64,000 nt of DNA from Flavobacterium humidisoli (GCF_023272795.1 NZ_CP096829.1:2108001-2172000); one strand, 5' to 3'. Numbered from the stretch's first letter, positions 18,488 to 29,122 are shown. Made by a program: numbers and translations. The notes: a model not told the origin generated them from the letters alone.

Positions 18488-19330
18488 ATGAAAATTTTAA
18501 TTACTCTTTCTTTATTATTTGCTTTTTCGCTAAACGTTTTGGCAGATACCATTTCGGATAAAGAAAAAGAGGCGCTTATAAAATTGTATCATGCAACAAA
18601 TGGTTTGCAATGGAAAAACAAATGGGATTTAAGTCTGTCTGTTTCTACTTGGTACGGTGTTAAAGCCGAAAACGGAAAAGTTGTCGCGCTCAATTTGTCA
18701 GATAATAATCTGCAGGGAGAATTGCCTGAAGCTTTTTATGATCTTGTGAATTTAGAATCGCTGAATTTAGAAAAGAATAAAATTGAAGGAAGTTTGTCTT
18801 CTGCCATTTTTAATCTGAAAGAATTGGAAATGCTTAATGTTGCCAATAATAAATTGTCAGGTACAATTCCGTCTTCAATTTGTCAGTTGGCCAAGTTGAA
18901 AGATTTGGAGCTTTTTATGAATAAGATCTCTGGAGAGCTTCCGTCAGAAATTGGAAAACTAAATCAGTTAGAAATTTTAGCTGTTTGCAATAATGAATTA
19001 AACGGAAAACTGCCTGTTTCGATTTATAAAATTTCTGGTCTTAAAGTATTGCTGCTGAATAATAATAAGCTGTCGGGAAATTTGACAAATGAAATTATTA
19101 ATTGGAATGTATTAGAAAATTTTAGTTTATTTGACAATGAATTTTCAGGCGTAATTCCGCAAGAAATTGAAAAACTTAATAAGTTGGAAGAATTGAATCT
19201 TTCGTATAATAAATTTACAGGCGAAGTTTCAAAAAAAACAGCATTATTAGATGCTTTGAATATGACCATGATGGACGAAAATGGAAATCCGTTTTTATTA
19301 GAAATAAACCAAGAAAATAAATTACAATAA
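18488..19330 (+). CDS. Exported plant-type leucine-rich-repeat protein
   Basis: 280-aa secreted protein starting at ATG 18488, where a signal peptide begins (MKILITLSLLFAFSLNVLAD). Residues ~20-60 resemble the LRR N-cap of plant receptors (LIKLYHATNGLQWKNKW), followed by about seven 23-24-residue repeats of the form LEMLNVANNKLSGTIPSSI. No membrane anchor and no T9SS C-terminal domain were recognised. Probably a surface or periplasmic binding protein; ligand unknown. An upstream in-frame ATG at 18428 would bury the signal peptide and is rejected. Confidence 0.8.
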   Translation: MKILITLSLLFAFSLNVLADTISDKEKEALIKLYHATNGLQWKNKWDLSLSVSTWYGVKAENGKVVALNLSDNNLQGELPEAFYDLVNLESLNLEKNKIEGSLSSAIFNLKELEMLNVANNKLSGTIPSSICQLAKLKDLELFMNKISGELPSEIGKLNQLEILAVCNNELNGKLPVSIYKISGLKVLLLNNNKLSGNLTNEIINWNVLENFSLFDNEFSGVIPQEIEKLNKLEELNLSYNKFTGEVSKKTALLDALNMTMMDENGNPFLLEINQENKLQ

Positions 19331-19589
19331 TTACCCAAAATTAATCGATGCTTATGAATGAATTTTACACTCGTTAAACAAGTTGATTAAATATATTTAG
19401 TTAATTGCCAAAACCGTAATTCATTACGGTTTTCTGGTTTCTGGAGGTTTGATCTTTTGAAAAAATAACATTTAATTTAGAATTGAATTCTTTATGTTTG
19501 CTTAAATTTTTATAACTTTAATAAAAGTATCCGGAGAACCAAAAACCGATTAACCAACGGAATTACTAATCACTTAATAAGAAGAAATT

Positions 19590-19895
19590 ATGACACTGCA
19601 ATATCAAGGAGAACAGTACGGAAAACCCACAACTTTTACAATTAGAATTATTGGTAATAACTTATCAAAAAGTAGTTCAAACTACCAGATAGATCTTTTG
19701 GTAGGAGATAAAAAACTGCCAACTTTTACAAGTGAAATTCACCAAAGTCTTTCTAATTGTTTAAAAGAAATTTACTTGTTTAGAAAACATAACGGAATCA
19801 CGTTCAATGAGTCATCAGAGAAAATAGTTTCGCTTTATGTCGCTTATGATAAAGTTTTGTATAACTATAATAAATATGCTTTGTTTAGAGCATAA
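19590..19895 (+). CDS. Conserved-looking hypothetical protein, 101 aa
   Basis: Soluble small protein with alternating beta-strand character in its first half (YGKPTTFTIRIIGNN, YQIDLLVGDKKLPTF) and a helical second half. No signal peptide or known motif recognised. A terminator follows (19915-19948). Codon use is like the neighbours. Function unknown. Confidence 0.65.
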   Translation: MTLQYQGEQYGKPTTFTIRIIGNNLSKSSSNYQIDLLVGDKKLPTFTSEIHQSLSNCLKEIYLFRKHNGITFNESSEKIVSLYVAYDKVLYNYNKYALFRA

Positions 19896-19914
19896 ATTTT
19901 TCTCAAAAGAGTAT

Positions 19915-19948
19915 AAAAAAGACCATTTGAAAAAATGGTCTTTTTTTT
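19915..19948. terminator. Bidirectional terminator between convergent genes
   Basis: AAAAAAGACCATTTG / (A run) / ATGGTCTTTTTTTT hairpin lies between the ends of the 101-aa gene and the PQQ-propeller gene and can serve both. Confidence 0.85.
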
Positions 19949-19970
19949 ATTTCAAAATGCAACAAGGCTA

Positions 19971-21170
19971 TTATCGAATTATCTTTAAATAAGCGCTGTA
20001 AGGATCATCTTTAAGTGAGGTGCGCATGTAGTATACGTTTTCGTCTTTTTCTTTTAAATCAAATTGAATTAAGCCTGCATCGCAATAATAGTAAAGTAGG
20101 TTATCATCGGCAGGGAATTCTATATTGGAAATTGGCAGTGTAGTTAGTTTTTCTTCAAATGCAATTTCACCGTTTGATAAGTCCAGTTCAAAAAGCTTCT
20201 TTTTGCGTGTATATCCCCAAAGATTATCCACTTCCTTAACGATGTATTCTACATTATCCCCTTTAAAATCTGTTTTCCAAAGCTGAGTTCCTGTTTTAGA
20301 ATCTACAGCGTATATTGAAGAAACTTCTGGTCCTTGCGCTGCAAAATATAGCTTTTTGTCGTGGCATACTATGCGTTCCTTAACGTTGTTCTGGTTTTCT
20401 TCTATTTTAAATTGCCACAAAACATCAAGACTGTTTGGTTTTAAAGCATACAGCCAATTTTTATCGCCTGCAATAAAAACACTTTCACCATCTGTAACTG
20501 GTTTTCCAGTCATGGTTTCATCAAAGCTTTTTTGGTAAAGCAATTTTCCTGTATTAGCTTCAAAACAATACACATTATTTGCGCTTTGAGTAAAGATCTT
20601 ATTGTCGAAAAATAATGGCTCAATATCGTTGTTTGGAGTGTCTAATTTATAATTCCAAGCTAAGCTTCCGTCTTTTAGATCCAACGCGTATAAATTACTG
20701 CTCTGGTTTTGATTTTGAGCCGTAATAAATAATTTTCCGTTTGCTATAATCGGAGTTTGGTCTTTTAGGACAATCTGATCTGTAATGTTTCCTAATCTAG
20801 ATTTCCAAAAAATAGTTCCTGTTCCGTTGTCTACGGCATAAATTTCCCCATTAATAAACGGAATATAAACAACTCCGTCCTGAATGGTTATTTTGTTAGC
20901 GCACATTTCTGTGTGGGCGTCTGAAGCTTTTACCGTCCAAACAATGCTTTCGACCTCCAGATCCCATGAAAAAAGTGAACCATCATAATCGTAAATTAAA
21001 ATTGAGGTGTCGTCTAGAGAAATCTTTTTAAGTGGTTTTAGAGACTTATTCGTGACAGCTTCTTCGGTAGGCAGTTTGCTGTTGGTGTAGTTGGTTTTGC
21101 TGGCGGGCGATTGTCCAGACATATTTGCAAAGGTGAATACAAATAAAAGGGCTATTAATTTGTGTTTCAT
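19971..21170 (-). CDS. Exported PQQ-type beta-propeller repeat protein
   Basis: 399 aa from ATG 21170, which begins a signal peptide (MKHKLIALLFVFTFANMSGQ); the in-frame ATG at 21227 would add a charged extension ahead of it. The body has repeated propeller blades of the type GTIFWKSRLG, GSLAWNYKLDTP, LDVLWQFKIEE and GTQLWKTDFKGD, alternating with IYAVDSKTG / LYALDLKDG strands. This resembles the BamB/PQQ-like family, but PQQ binding is not implied. Probably periplasmic or surface binding scaffold. tRNA-Glu lies upstream on the same strand with its own terminator between. Confidence 0.8.
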   Translation of the reverse strand: MKHKLIALLFVFTFANMSGQSPASKTNYTNSKLPTEEAVTNKSLKPLKKISLDDTSILIYDYDGSLFSWDLEVESIVWTVKASDAHTEMCANKITIQDGVVYIPFINGEIYAVDNGTGTIFWKSRLGNITDQIVLKDQTPIIANGKLFITAQNQNQSSNLYALDLKDGSLAWNYKLDTPNNDIEPLFFDNKIFTQSANNVYCFEANTGKLLYQKSFDETMTGKPVTDGESVFIAGDKNWLYALKPNSLDVLWQFKIEENQNNVKERIVCHDKKLYFAAQGPEVSSIYAVDSKTGTQLWKTDFKGDNVEYIVKEVDNLWGYTRKKKLFELDLSNGEIAFEEKLTTLPISNIEFPADDNLLYYYCDAGLIQFDLKEKDENVYYMRTSLKDDPYSAYLKIIR

Positions 21171-21355
21171 TTTAAGATTTGGGTTGATTTTTTGATTGTG
21201 TTTGTAATCTGAAATTACTTCATTCATAACTTCTTGTTTGCTTTGTTATTGTGTTTGCTGTATTTGTGTTTTATTAATTGCCAATTTGTAGGTTTTGCGC
21301 GCTTTTAATATTGTTCTCAAATCCTCAAACATTTAAAGAAGTAAATATAAATAAA

Positions 21356-21384
21356 AAAAGCTCCAGATTTCTCTGAAGCTTTTG
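21356..21384 (-). terminator. Terminator of tRNA-Glu
   Basis: On the minus strand AGCTTCAGAGAAATCTGGAGCT followed by seven T. It is one member of the near-identical AGCTTCAGA-type hairpin family spread over this window. Confidence 0.85.
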
Positions 21385-21394
21385 TCTTAGTAAG

Positions 21395-21466
21395 TAGTCC
21401 GTGGGGGAATCGAACCCCCCTTACCAGGATGAAAACCTGGCGTCCTAACCGATAGACGAACGGACC
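21395..21466 (-). tRNA. tRNA-Glu (TTC anticodon)
   Basis: Cloverleaf on the minus strand: acceptor GGTCCGT / ACGGACT with discriminator A, anticodon stem around TTTTCAT with anticodon TTC, T-arm GGGGGTTCGATTCCCCC. CCA is not encoded. A promoter TTG (21513-21515)-N19-CACTTTTG (21486-21493) is present upstream on the same strand. Confidence 0.95.
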
Positions 21467-21891
21467 TGCTTTGCTATTGCGGCTGCAAAAGTGCAACTAT
21501 TTTTGAGATGTACAAAGGATTTTGAGAAAAATTTTTATTTTTTTTTGATGGGAAATCATTTTGGGCGATCAATATTGATGTGTTGATCCAGTTATTTGCT
21601 TTGTATTTGTTTGATTAATAAATTGTTGTTGATGCATTATGTAAACGAAAATATTTGTTTTTTTAGAGAAAAATAATTTTCAGAAATATTGAATAATTTT
21701 GTTTTTGAAAGAATATTTTTATGTGTTTTTAATAGGTGAGGCAAGTAAAAAAAACAGATTTCTCTGAAGCTTCGTTTAAAAGCAAACATCATGACAAATA
21801 GTAAATAGTTTTTTTATAAAAAAGAATTTGATTTATGGAATGTCAAAAATCAAATAATAAAGATCTTATAAGGTTTCAAAAACTTAACGCT
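21467..21891. other. Intergenic stretch without a gene
   Basis: Holds the tRNA-Glu promoter (21486-21515, minus) at its left end. Near 21756-21772 there is a lone half of the AGCTTCAGA terminator sequence (AGATTTCTCTGAAGCTTC) without its partner arm, perhaps a decayed terminator. Otherwise T-rich sequence; no ORF or RNA gene seen. Confidence 0.6.
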
Positions 21892-23046
21892 TTACAAAAT
21901 GGAACTCATTTTTTTGCTATTTCTGTATTCCTTAGGTGTCTTGCCAGTAACTTTTTTAAAAGCGCTGTAAAAAGTAGTTTTTGAAGTAAATCCAGATTCC
22001 AATCCCATGGTTAGCAAATTGTAATTTTCATATTCAGCATTTAAAATCATCTCTTTTACGGCTTCGACACGATATTGATTAATGTAATTGGCAAAGTTGT
22101 CTCCCGTGATCACGTTTACAATTTGTGAAAGATATCCCGTGCTTATACCTAATTTTTCGGCAATTTTTTCTCTGTTTAATGTACTATCAGTATAGATATG
22201 ATGTTCTTTGCAAAGAAGTTCCAGTTTTTGGAAATGAAGATTATCAGCGTTTATTGATTCTTTGTTTTCTTCTTTATGATTGCTTCCTGAAATTGAAAAT
22301 GGGTTATCATCTGCAATTGCTAAATCTTTATTTAGAAAATTGTAAATGCTGTCTCTGTCTTTGGCAAGTTTGTATTTGTAAATGCCAAAATAAGAAGTCC
22401 AGTGGATTAAAAATGTTCCGAATAAAGCTAAAATTCTCATCGTTGCCGAAATGTCAAATTGGAAAAACAAACCTATGATGATGGCAATAACCCACGAAAA
22501 TAATAATGCAGAAACTAGGCTTAATAATATAATTACCCATTTTTTTTCCTGTTTGTCTTTTAAATGCTTTATCATAAAATAAGAATAAACCAGCACGAAG
22601 GGGATAAATGTAAGCGCGAAAATAAGCGCAATCTGATTTAATACATCGATTATATTGAGGCCTAATTCGGGAATTTTATATAAGCCAGCTACAGCATCAA
22701 GATCATATGTAACATTAAGAACAGCTGAATACGCAAATGGAATAAAAAATAAAAATATCTTTTGTCTGCTTTTCACAGCGTCATCAACTCGGTTTATAAT
22801 AAATAGGAATATGAAAACAGGTAAAAGAAAAGCGGTTTCAACATCGTCAATAAAGCGTAAAAAAGGAAAGACTGAATAAGCATCTTCAATCTCGAAAACC
22901 AAATTCAGTAAAAGTAAGGAAAGGGTAAATATCGCATAGGCGAGATATTGGTTTGATTTACTATTGAACAATGAAGACTTTAAAATAATTATGCCTAATA
23001 CTATTCCCTGAAAAATTGCAATATTTAGAAGTGTTGTATAAATCAA
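21892..23046 (-). CDS. Membrane-anchored AraC-family transcriptional regulator
   Basis: 384 aa. The N-terminal ~225 residues contain about seven hydrophobic helices (ILNIAIFQGIVLGIIIL type at the start; WVIILLSLVSALLFSWVIAIIIGLFF later), as in flavobacterial 7TM-AraC regulators. The C-terminal ~100 residues are an AraC DNA-binding domain: LNREKIAEKLGISTGYLSQI as first helix-turn-helix and YENYNLLTMGLESGFTSKTTFYSAFKKVTGKTPKEYR as the second with its signature. Likely senses a membrane or extracellular cue. The divergent barrel/M23 pair is a candidate target by position only. Confidence 0.88.
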   Translation of the reverse strand: MIYTTLLNIAIFQGIVLGIIILKSSLFNSKSNQYLAYAIFTLSLLLLNLVFEIEDAYSVFPFLRFIDDVETAFLLPVFIFLFIINRVDDAVKSRQKIFLFFIPFAYSAVLNVTYDLDAVAGLYKIPELGLNIIDVLNQIALIFALTFIPFVLVYSYFMIKHLKDKQEKKWVIILLSLVSALLFSWVIAIIIGLFFQFDISATMRILALFGTFLIHWTSYFGIYKYKLAKDRDSIYNFLNKDLAIADDNPFSISGSNHKEENKESINADNLHFQKLELLCKEHHIYTDSTLNREKIAEKLGISTGYLSQIVNVITGDNFANYINQYRVEAVKEMILNAEYENYNLLTMGLESGFTSKTTFYSAFKKVTGKTPKEYRNSKKMSSIL

Positions 23047-23410
23047 GTTTTTAGTATAAAGTTGTTTTTAAGATTTGTCTTTTCAGTTATTCTTGACAAT
23101 GCAATAGTCAGTTGTTTATAAAAAAATAGCTTATTTCATGCGAATTGACAGAACGAATTTATAGCAATGCAGATGATTTTCTTAACAGATTAAGAAATGA
23201 TTAACTAAAATGATTTCTCTATAAATGAAATTGAAATTTTTTATTTATGATATTGATTTTTAATTTTTTAAGTAGAATTATTCTCGATTTTTTCTTTTTA
23301 CAAGTAGTGGTTCTTTAGTTCGGATTTCTCAAGTGTTAAGGTATTGAAACCTTGTCACTCTTCAATTCACATAGTTTTGACCAATAATCCACTTAATCAT
23401 CTCAAATTTT
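23047..23410. other. Divergent intergenic region between the AraC regulator and the barrel/M23 pair
   Basis: Contains the promoter of the rightward pair at 23352-23379. No ORF or RNA gene was seen. Being between a regulator and a divergent operon it is the natural place for an operator, but no clear repeat stands out. Confidence 0.5.
23352..23379 (+). promoter_or_regulatory. Promoter of the barrel/M23 operon
   Basis: TTG at 23352-23354, 17-base spacer, TAGTTTTG at 23372-23379: a complete match to the Bacteroidota pattern, about 30 bases before the ATG at 23411. Confidence 0.7.
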
Positions 23411-24115
23411 ATGAAATTAAATCGACTCTTGTTTAGTGCCGCCATTTTGTCTGCGGTATCTGTTCAATCTCAAATCACGCAAAAAAAGAATCAGCTCGAG
23501 TTTTCTGTTGGAAATAATTGGGGGTATTTGAAAAATCTCGAATTTGCTCCCGTAGCAATGTATGATTATGAAGGTTTGGTGTATAAATTAAACTATACTC
23601 GAACCAGTAAGAATGATAATTTGTTTGAGGTAAATCTAGACTATCTATCATCAGACCTAAAAACAGATAAGCTGTCCAATCTCAACACAGATTACTACAA
23701 AGGCGGAATGAACTTTTCGTATCTAAAAAAGGTTTACGATAGGGATCGATTTAGAATACACGCAGGATTGCAGTCCCGAACTTCTTTGGCTGCTTATCAT
23801 CATGGAGATTATGTTTCGTTCCATCAAGAATTTGGAATTGCGGGTAGATTCAGTTATCAGATAAATGAAAAACAATATTTATCTTCAAAATTAACCCTTC
23901 CTGTTATTCTTCTTCGAGTTACCAATGCCGAAGGTAAATTTTACACTTTAGATAACTATCAGAGTGTATTTTGGGATTTAGAATATGGTTATAAACTCTC
24001 CAATCATTTTGACGTAAAGGCAACTTACAATTTTAATTATTCTCGACTTCAAATTCCAAGTGCTTATAGAGAATTACAGCATCAATTAAATCTTGGTATT
24101 AACTATAAATTCTAA
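23411..24115 (+). CDS. Exported protein, probable outer-membrane beta-barrel
   Basis: 234 aa with signal peptide (MKLNRLLFSAAILSAVSVQSQ). The rest alternates polar and aromatic residues in strand-like runs and ends in LGINYKF, a terminal aromatic typical of outer-membrane barrels. It starts an operon with the M23 peptidase lipoprotein two bases downstream. No enzyme motif. Function unknown. Confidence 0.65.
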   Translation: MKLNRLLFSAAILSAVSVQSQITQKKNQLEFSVGNNWGYLKNLEFAPVAMYDYEGLVYKLNYTRTSKNDNLFEVNLDYLSSDLKTDKLSNLNTDYYKGGMNFSYLKKVYDRDRFRIHAGLQSRTSLAAYHHGDYVSFHQEFGIAGRFSYQINEKQYLSSKLTLPVILLRVTNAEGKFYTLDNYQSVFWDLEYGYKLSNHFDVKATYNFNYSRLQIPSAYRELQHQLNLGINYKF

Positions 24116-24117
24116 TT

Positions 24118-24819
24118 ATGAAATACATCAAATCTGCAGTTTACGTTTTTATATTCACATCTTCTTTTTTGCTCATATCTTGTGCAGATATGCTGATGGG
24201 AGACGAAGGAAAATACGATGAAGAAGTCTATTTAAATTACAAAACAAAAACAGTGCTAGAATTGCCTTTTGAAGATGACTGGTACATAGTTGCAGGCGGA
24301 AAATCGCTAGAAAAAAATCATCATTTTGCACCTGTCCGCCACCAGAGATATGCACTCGATATGGTTAGTATTATAAATAGAAGCAACAAAACGGGAGACG
24401 GAACTAAAAATGAAGATTATTATTGTTTTGGCAAACGTTTAAATGCACCTGGCGATGGAAAAATTATTGCAATGGAAAATGCAATAGAAGATAATGTTCC
24501 TGGGATTAAAAACAGTAAAAAAGCATTAGGCAATTACGTTGTAATTGATCATTTAAATGGAGAATACTCTTTTATGCTTCATTTTAAAAAGAACTCGATA
24601 ATAGTTGCAGTAGGAGATACTGTAATAAGGGGGCAGCAGGTAGGTTTGGCAGGAAACAGCGGTTATTCTACTGGTCCGCATTTGCACTACCATTTGCAGA
24701 CAACTCCGTCACTGGAAACAGGTGTTGGTATTCCGATGCAATTTATAAACTACTATACTGACGATGTTTTTACAGAAAGAGGAGAACCTACAACCGGTCA
24801 AACAGTAAGGAAAAAATGA
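24118..24819 (+). CDS. M23 family metallopeptidase lipoprotein
   Basis: 233-aa lipoprotein (lipobox LLISC, Cys21) with a LytM/M23 domain: first zinc ligands in APVRHQRYALD (HxxxxxD), second motif HLHYHLQ, and GNSGYSTGPHLHYH typical of the family. Potential cell-wall endopeptidase or regulator of one at the outer membrane. It starts two bases after the stop of the barrel gene, so the two are translationally close and likely act together. Confidence 0.88.
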   Translation: MKYIKSAVYVFIFTSSFLLISCADMLMGDEGKYDEEVYLNYKTKTVLELPFEDDWYIVAGGKSLEKNHHFAPVRHQRYALDMVSIINRSNKTGDGTKNEDYYCFGKRLNAPGDGKIIAMENAIEDNVPGIKNSKKALGNYVVIDHLNGEYSFMLHFKKNSIIVAVGDTVIRGQQVGLAGNSGYSTGPHLHYHLQTTPSLETGVGIPMQFINYYTDDVFTERGEPTTGQTVRKK

Positions 24820-25059
24820 GATCTTATAATCAATTGATTACGGTATTCTTGGCGGTTGGTTTAAATGATTAAATAAGATTGAAAAAATGAGACAAACCGT
24901 AAAAGTTTAACATTAAAATAAAGTATATTCGTACACTGTTTTTAGGTCTTACATTTATTTATTATTAAATATAGAAAACATTCTTGCGCGAGGATAGACA
25001 AAAATCCCAAGTGTCTTTAAATGATTGGGGTATTGCTGAATTTTAAAAACTTTATCATT

Positions 25060-25245
25060 ATGTTTAAAAAAAAATTAAAATTGGAAGGAGCTCAAGAATT
25101 AACTAAAAATGAGCTAAAAGCTGTAAAAGGAGGAGTTACAGAGGTTTGCGCTAAAGCACTTATAAGCGGAGAGGCAATCTTAAAAAATGGTGCATGTCCT
25201 CCAGAATATCCTCTAGCAGGTGGAGGTTGTTGTTTCTCATTGTAA
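25060..25245 (+). CDS. Double-glycine leader peptide precursor (RiPP/bacteriocin-like)
   Basis: 61-aa peptide. Leader MFKKKLKLEGAQELTKNELK ends in AVKGG (residues 21-25), matching the ELxxVxGG-type site cut by C39-domain transporters, and the KKLKLEGAQELTKNE start is shared by Bacteroidota bacteriocin-like precursors. The 36-residue remainder is Gly/Ala-rich with four cysteines (residues 30, 46, 57, 58), the last two adjacent in GGGCCFSL. The start at 25060 is preferred because the in-frame ATG at 25021 adds a hydrophobic piece foreign to such leaders. No transporter, modification or immunity gene is next to it. Confidence 0.7.
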   Translation: MFKKKLKLEGAQELTKNELKAVKGGVTEVCAKALISGEAILKNGACPPEYPLAGGGCCFSL

Positions 25246-25551
25246 TAGTTAATTTTATATAAAAAGAAAATAAACTAATACGCTTACTCGGTGGATTGTA
25301 TAAATGGTATATAATCTTCGATAATAGGTTTATATTTTTAAGAAGAGAGAAACTTGTTTTCTCTCTCTCTTTATAATCCAATAAGAAAATTTTAGAGATG
25401 ATAGAGTTTGGAGAATATTTAATTTCTCCCTGTCTTGAATAAGACAGCTATTAAGAAGCTTTGTTGCGAAATTAAATCTATGTTAAAAGAGCAACTTTAT
25501 TTCAATTTTAATGTGAAATTTGTGAAATGTCTAATTAACAAAGAGATAATT
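25246..25551. other. Gap after the leader peptide gene
   Basis: 306 bases. Contains the terminator at 25341-25373 and an upstream open frame for the next gene that lacks coding character (TTG at 25435). No other feature seen. Confidence 0.5.
25341..25373 (+). terminator. Terminator of the leader peptide gene
   Basis: AAGAGAGAAA - CTTG - TTTTCTCTCTCTCTTT hairpin with T-rich tail. Confidence 0.75.
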
Positions 25552-25929
25552 ATGGAAGGACAAATTATAGAATTGGAAAAAAAATACTGGCACGGAGTTG
25601 AAAATAATGATTACGAAACGGTAAAAAATCTGACGCTGTTTCCTTGCATAGTTGCCGGAAAAAATGGTATTCAGAGTATCAGTGAAGCTGATTTTAAAAA
25701 TATGTTCGACTCAGGGCAAACCAATAAAATAAAAGTACTGAACATCTATGATGTAAAAGAAGAACTAATTGCCGAAAACGCTGCCGTAATAGGATATCGT
25801 CTCGATTTTGAGATAGTAGATCATAGCCCAAAAGAACCTATCAAATGTGTCTGTACTTCTACCTGGATTAAAGAAAATAGCAAGTGGACATGTGTGATGC
25901 ATACTGAAACAGAGCTGGAAAAAAATTAG
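25552..25929 (+). CDS. NTF2-like (SnoaL/DUF4440-type) protein
   Basis: 125-aa soluble protein from ATG 25552 (MEGQIIELEKKYWHGVENN), with the cone-shaped-fold pattern of the family: an N-terminal helix with YWHGVENNDYETVKNL, central sheet and final CTSTWIKENSKWTCVMHTE. An upstream TTG at 25435 would add 39 residues without family likeness. Ligand or reaction unknown. A palindromic terminator follows. Confidence 0.75.
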   Translation: MEGQIIELEKKYWHGVENNDYETVKNLTLFPCIVAGKNGIQSISEADFKNMFDSGQTNKIKVLNIYDVKEELIAENAAVIGYRLDFEIVDHSPKEPIKCVCTSTWIKENSKWTCVMHTETELEKN

Positions 25930-25984
25930 AAATCATATATATTTTCCAAATTGCGAGAGCGTGCCGCTGTGAACACAAACGAAT

Positions 25985-26012
25985 AAAAAAAGCTTCAGAT
26001 CTGAAGCTTTTT
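25985..26012 (+). terminator. Terminator after the NTF2-like gene
   Basis: Perfect palindrome AGCTTCAGATCTGAAGCT (25991-26008) with A and T flanks; member of the window-wide AGCTTCAGA hairpin family. Confidence 0.8.
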
Positions 26013-26114
26013 GTTTTATAGCGTAATTTTATTTTAGTTTAATGGAAAATATATAGTTGCACTATACTTTTAGAAAAAAAATACAGTAATAATATTTCAT
26101 TATATTCGTTAAAA

Positions 26115-27636
<1,522 letters not shown>

Positions 27637-27673
27637 TTGCCAAGATATTAAAGCATTTAATCAAAGCGTAGAG

Positions 27674-27701
27674 AAAAGCTTCAGAGAAATCTGAAGCTTT
27701 T
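27674..27701 (+). terminator. Terminator after the serine hydrolase gene
   Basis: AAAAGCTTCAGA - GAAA - TCTGAAGCTTTT hairpin; AGCTTCAGA family. Confidence 0.8.
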
Positions 27702-27874
27702 GTCTTAAATAGCGGGAAGCATTCAATTATTTAACCAGATTATGAATGATTTTTATGAAGTTGCTTGTGCTAATAATGTGGCTTAACTTTGATTTTACTA
27801 TTTGTTTTATTATTAGCTAAAATAAATAAATTACCTATTTTTGAAATTACATAATTAAAATTTCAAAGCTAAAA

Positions 27875-28948
27875 ATGAAAAACTTTTTTTTAATATCGAT
27901 AATTATATTTCTTACTTCATTTAAATCTTTTGAGACAGATTCATATTTGAATTTCGATTATGAAGTAAAATATTTAATTAATAAAAGTGAATGTTCTGTT
28001 TTTATATGCAAATCAAATCCAAAAGATTTTTTTATAATTTACGATAAATCTTATTTGTTTGATCTTTTACGAAATGATAATTTATTTAAAATAAGTTTCA
28101 CTAAAAATGAAATTGATTATGATTTATCTAAATATCAGCCATCATCAAAAAAAGTATTTACTGAAATAGTTGAAACTAAAGAAACAAAAAATGTTGGAGG
28201 CATAGCTTGTACTAAATTTATCGGGGAGATAAAATCTAGAGATTTTCAAACTGTAGAAGTTTTTATTGCAAAAAACAATAAAATCAACAACGTTAATTTT
28301 TTGACCATTCAGGGATTTAAAGTTAATTCTGAGGTCAAAGGTTTAGTAGTAGAAATAAATAAGGTAAATAATAAAACGAAAGAAATTAAATCGGATTTAT
28401 CGCTAATAGATTTTAAGAAAAATGAGAAATCTTTAAAAATTAATGATGAGATCTTAAATAAAATGGTCTACAAAAATAAAGTAGATTCTGAATTGCTTAA
28501 AAGAGAGTGGGATAAAGAAATAAGCGGAGGTAATAATGGTGTTTCTATTTCTGTTGAAGATGCTATTGCTTTCAATGACGCTGATTCGGGTAATAAAAAT
28601 CAATTAATATCTAGAAATAAAAGCGATGAAAATAAACAGAAGTACATAAATATTGCTGAACGAAATCATAAATATTTTAAGTTTAAAGACGGAAATTGGG
28701 ATCAGTATGTTGCAACCAATTTTAAGTTTACAGGGAAACGACCTAGTGGATCTACTTATAATTTTAAAGCGTATTGTACAATTTCTAAAGATGGAATTAT
28801 TACAAAAATAAGTGATGTACAGCCAGAAGAATACAAGGAAGAATATACTAATTTTTTGAACTCTGTAAAGAATAAGTGGTTTCCTGATGAAGAGTATGGA
28901 GAAAAAGTTGAAAGTTCGTATTACATTTTAGCAAGAATTGTTAAATAA
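27875..28948 (+). CDS. Exported hypothetical protein, 357 aa
   Basis: Short signal peptide (KNFFLISIIIFLTSFKSF). Residues ~25-180 have repeated beta strands reminiscent of GLPGLI-type exported proteins (FDYEVKYLINKSE, VGGIACTKFIGEIKSRDFQTVEVFIAKN). The last ~90 residues (TFKAYCTISKDGIITKISD style text and FLNSVKNKWFPDEEYGEKVESSYYILARI) resemble a TonB C-terminal-like domain. Both likenesses are weak. A TATTTTTG box at 27836-27843 is a possible -7 element. Confidence 0.6.
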   Translation: MKNFFLISIIIFLTSFKSFETDSYLNFDYEVKYLINKSECSVFICKSNPKDFFIIYDKSYLFDLLRNDNLFKISFTKNEIDYDLSKYQPSSKKVFTEIVETKETKNVGGIACTKFIGEIKSRDFQTVEVFIAKNNKINNVNFLTIQGFKVNSEVKGLVVEINKVNNKTKEIKSDLSLIDFKKNEKSLKINDEILNKMVYKNKVDSELLKREWDKEISGGNNGVSISVEDAIAFNDADSGNKNQLISRNKSDENKQKYINIAERNHKYFKFKDGNWDQYVATNFKFTGKRPSGSTYNFKAYCTISKDGIITKISDVQPEEYKEEYTNFLNSVKNKWFPDEEYGEKVESSYYILARIVK

Positions 28949-28999
28949 AATGATAGAGGTGCATTTTGAAATTTATCCTTAAAAAAAACAAAAATAAAC

Positions 29000-29031
29000 A
29001 AAAAAGCTTCAGATTTCTCTGAAGCTTTTTA
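29000..29031. terminator. Bidirectional terminator between the 357-aa gene and tRNA-fMet
   Basis: AAAAAAGCTTCAGA - TTTC - TCTGAAGCTTTTT. It ends the leftward initiator tRNA transcript and may also serve the rightward gene. Confidence 0.85.
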
Positions 29032-29037
29032 TCGTTG

Positions 29038-29110
29038 TAGCGGGAACAGGACTCGAACCTGTGACCTTCGGGTTATGAGCCCGACGAGCTGCCTACTGCT
29101 CTATCCCGCG
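29038..29110 (-). tRNA. Initiator tRNA-Met (CAT), copy 1
   Basis: Minus-strand cloverleaf with acceptor CGCGGGA / TCCCGCT and a C1:U72 mismatch, three G-C pairs below the anticodon loop (GGG / CCC) and anticodon CAT: these mark initiator rather than elongator tRNA. CCA is not encoded. Identical in sequence, leader and promoter box to the copy at 52056-52128. Confidence 0.95.
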
Positions 29111-29122
29111 ATGTTTCGGGTG

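Noticed and set aside
25021..25059. Longer start of the double-glycine peptide
   Set aside because: The extra residues are hydrophobic and do not belong to this leader type; the ATG at 25060 gives the expected leader.
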